A stretch of 8,360 nucleotides of DNA from Spirochaetota bacterium (lineage in GTDB: Bacteria > Spirochaetota > Spirochaetia > B11-G9): NCBI GenBank assembly GCA_003641695.1, contig QNBL01000108.1, forward strand, positions 1-8,360, written 5' to 3'. This document shows, piece by piece, positions 7,509 through 8,360 of the stretch. Position numbers and translations under genes: made by a program. Each line of letters opens with the position of its first letter. The first letter of the stretch is position 1. The notes below the pieces were generated by a model, which was given only the letters and a program-made list of their open reading frames with translations, had not been told where the DNA came from and searched no databases.

Positions 7509-7844
7509 ATGAAATTCGAAAAAGACCGCATCCCTACGAACAGCAATACAATAGATATCACCTTTATAGGTCATGGAACACTTATAATTAAGTATGACAA
7601 TACCATTATTCTTGTAGACCCATGGTCTAAACTTGCAGACTATTCAAATCTTCCTGCAGCTGACTTGATTTTAATCACCCATGAACATCCTGATCACCTG
7701 GATACATCTGCAATAAAAATGCTGCATAAAGGAACCTGCCGGATTATCTGTACCCGAAGCTGTTTCGGTAAAACGGACACGTCACGCCTTACCACTTTAC
7801 TGAGAGATTCAGAAATTGATGTACGAATTCGAAACATGTCATAG
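7509..7844 (+). pseudogene. Truncated UlaG-like MBL-fold metallo-hydrolase (N-terminal half only)
   Basis: The 111-residue reading frame begins with an excellent ribosome site (AAGGAGG, 7495-7501, 7 bases before the ATG). It matches the N-terminal half of MBL-fold hydrolases of the UlaG-like type: DITFIGHGTLIIKYD (16-30), IILVDPWSKLADYS (33-46), ADLILITHEHPDHLD (51-65). The HxHxDH zinc motif is intact at His58, His60, Asp62 and His63. Full-length relatives are about 210-240 residues; here the frame stops at TAG 7842-7844, and the expected second half, with the further His and the Asp bridging the two metals, is absent. The following DNA does not encode it in any plus frame that I can recognise. 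The last 25 or so residues also look unlike the family. A functional hydrolase is therefore unlikely. A small protein made from this remnant remains possible because the start signals are intact. Confidence 0.75.
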
Positions 7845-7872
7845 GAACATGATATACTTTTCTCAGTATCGC

Positions 7873-7977
7873 TTAATATCCGGCAGTAAGCCCAAAATCA
7901 ACAGGAAGGCAAATCCCTGTTATGATGATACAATTTGAATCTGATCCGACATTTATTATTGATCCCTTAGTAAACCT
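7873..7977 (-). pseudogene. Relic of a short-chain dehydrogenase/reductase (SDR) C-terminus
   Basis: On the minus strand a 34-codon open stretch ends ITGICLPVDFGLTAGY followed by TAA (7875-7873). This is the standard C-terminal end of classical SDR oxidoreductases (consensus near ITG-x-x-x-PVDGG-x-x-A). In front of it, in the same frame, stands KGSIINVGS, which resembles the SDR segment that normally sits well over 100 residues earlier, so an internal deletion may have joined the two. That second point is less sure. No start or full-length domain is present: in-frame stops occur just upstream at about 7978-7986. An ATG at 8040 in the same frame opens only 18 codons. The best reading is a decayed gene, originally transcribed leftwards towards the MBL fragment. 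No catalytic Tyr-x-x-x-Lys is present, so it cannot be an active reductase. Confidence 0.6.
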
Positions 7978-8110
7978 TTAATATTATATTTCCCATTGTG
8001 CATGTTCTCCCAAAGAGTTTATTTTATAATTAATTTCCATATTTTACCATGATTTGCCAGCCATTTTACGACTTACACGGGAAAGTTCAGACGTTACATT
8101 TTTAAATTAG

Positions 8111-8156
8111 TACGTCCAAGAGGATTCGAACCTCTGACCTACGGCTTAGAAGGCCG
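8111..8156 (-). tRNA. tRNA-Arg(UCU) 3' fragment, probable attachment site of an integrated element
   Basis: Reading the minus strand, the sequence holds four of five anticodon-stem bases, the 7-base loop CTTCTAA (8152-8146, anticodon TCT at 8150-8148), the stem GCCGT, variable region AGGTC, T-stem and loop AGAGG-TTCGAAT-CCTCT, the acceptor strand TGGACGT and discriminator A at 8111. The bases then read CTA, so CCA is not encoded here. The 5' half is missing: no D-arm and no matching ACGTCCA acceptor strand lies in the 200 bases to the right, and pairing stops at the outermost anticodon-stem base (8157). A tRNA cannot be made from it. Such 3' fragments are what integration of tyrosine-recombinase elements into a tRNA gene leaves at the end away from the intact gene. 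Confidence 0.8.
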
Positions 8157-8161
8157 GCCTT

Positions 8162-8200
8162 GGGATACTATGCAGTTCTATTTAGTACCCTTATTTTGTT
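8162..8200 (+). repeat. Imperfect inverted repeat with T-rich tail beside the tRNA fragment
   Basis: GGG-A-TACTA (8162-8170) can pair with TAGTACCC (8183-8190): eight base pairs, one bulged A and a 12-base loop. It is followed on the plus strand by TTATTTTGTT. It could be a weak terminator for leftover plus-strand transcription, or recombinase-binding sequence next to the crossover site. Confidence 0.35.
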
Positions 8201-8220
8201 GTATAGCAGGGAAATAATAC

Positions 8221-8236
8221 CATAGAGTTCTCTATG
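8221..8236. repeat. Inverted repeat CATAGAG-TT-CTCTATG
   Basis: A perfect 7-bp inverted repeat with a 2-base centre. With so small a centre it is better read as a protein-binding palindrome than as an RNA hairpin. It sits 65 bases from the tRNA fragment in the presumed element end. Confidence 0.4.
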
Positions 8237-8260
8237 AGTCTACTGATATTTCCGTTATTC

Positions 8261-8280
8261 TGGCTACACAAGTGGCTACA
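8261..8280. repeat. Tandem direct repeat of TGGCTACA, 12-base period
   Basis: TGGCTACA occurs at 8261-8268 and again at 8273-8280, separated by CAAG. A looser copy, GTAGTTACA, is at 8319-8327 (7 of 9 bases of GTGGCTACA). Short direct repeats about 100 bases from the core are typical of arm-type sites for tyrosine recombinases. The role is inferred from position. Confidence 0.45.
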
Positions 8281-8360
8281 GAGAAAATTTCTTGTAATCT
8301 GATTTATAATAGGATAATGTAGTTACAAATGAAGCTATTTAATAATATAATAATTGAAAA

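Larger units (their letters stand above)
8157..8360. mobile_element. Putative end of an integrated element (runs off the right edge)
   Basis: With the tRNA fragment pointing left (3' end at 8111), a restored tRNA-Arg gene should lie at the far right, and the element occupies the space between. The 204 bases seen are AT-rich, hold no convincing gene on either strand, and carry a tandem TGGCTACA repeat and two inverted repeats, as attachment-site arms often do. No integrase is visible in the window, so the assignment rests on the tRNA fragment alone. A lone leftover attachment site is an alternative. Confidence 0.45.

Noticed and set aside
7848..7937. Plus-strand continuation of the MBL gene by frameshift after 7844
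   Set aside because: The three plus frames give no recognisable MBL second-half motifs; the same bases encode an SDR end on the minus strand instead.
8111..8200. Complete tRNA-Arg gene
   Set aside because: No D-arm and no 5' acceptor strand ACGTCCA; anticodon-stem pairing fails at the outermost base.
8281..8360. Start or end of an integrase gene at the right edge
   Set aside because: Very AT-rich with stops in all frames; no Arg/His/Tyr recombinase motif could be seen.
1..8360. CRISPR array, insertion-sequence ends or phage structural genes
   Set aside because: No regularly spaced repeats beyond the two short TGGCTACA units, no terminal inverted repeats with a transposase, and no phage proteins are present.

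Overview
The window looks like a piece of bacterial chromosome with about 40-45% G+C by eye and strong AAGGAG ribosome sites. The gene content and style (a very large STAND/TPR regulator with a C-terminal SARP-type DNA-binding module, class-III aminotransferases, a UlaG-like metallo-hydrolase fragment, a tRNA-Arg with no encoded CCA) would suit a spirochaete or a clostridium-like anaerobe. No single gene fixes the taxon, so this is only a guess.

Left part (1-2688, minus strand): a class-III aminotransferase of the glutamate-1-semialdehyde aminomutase (HemL-like) group is transcribed leftwards. After a 214-base gap with two tight hairpins and a fresh promoter, a saccharopine-dehydrogenase-like NAD(P) oxidoreductase follows and runs off the left edge. 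Centre (2845-6060, plus strand): a 1071-residue MalT-like ATPase regulator, divergent from the aminotransferase. Its promoter places the transcription start on, or within a base or so of, the ATG, so the mRNA is probably leaderless. Right of it (6053-7300, minus strand): a second class-III aminotransferase of the GABA/acetylornithine type, convergent with the regulator and overlapping its 3' end by 8 bases.

The likely unit is a regulated amino-acid or amine catabolic cluster: two different transaminases and a saccharopine-type dehydrogenase around a dedicated regulator whose inducer is unknown. The exact substrate cannot be read from the sequence.

Right end (7509-8360): a zone of gene decay and integration. 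It holds the N-terminal half of a UlaG-like MBL-fold hydrolase (111 residues, lacking the second half of the metal site), a minus-strand relic of an SDR oxidoreductase C-terminus, and a 46-base 3' fragment of a tRNA-Arg(UCU) gene without its 5' half. Such a fragment is the usual footprint of a tyrosine-recombinase element. From its orientation the element should lie to the right, where AT-rich non-coding DNA carries a tandem TGGCTACA repeat and two inverted repeats.
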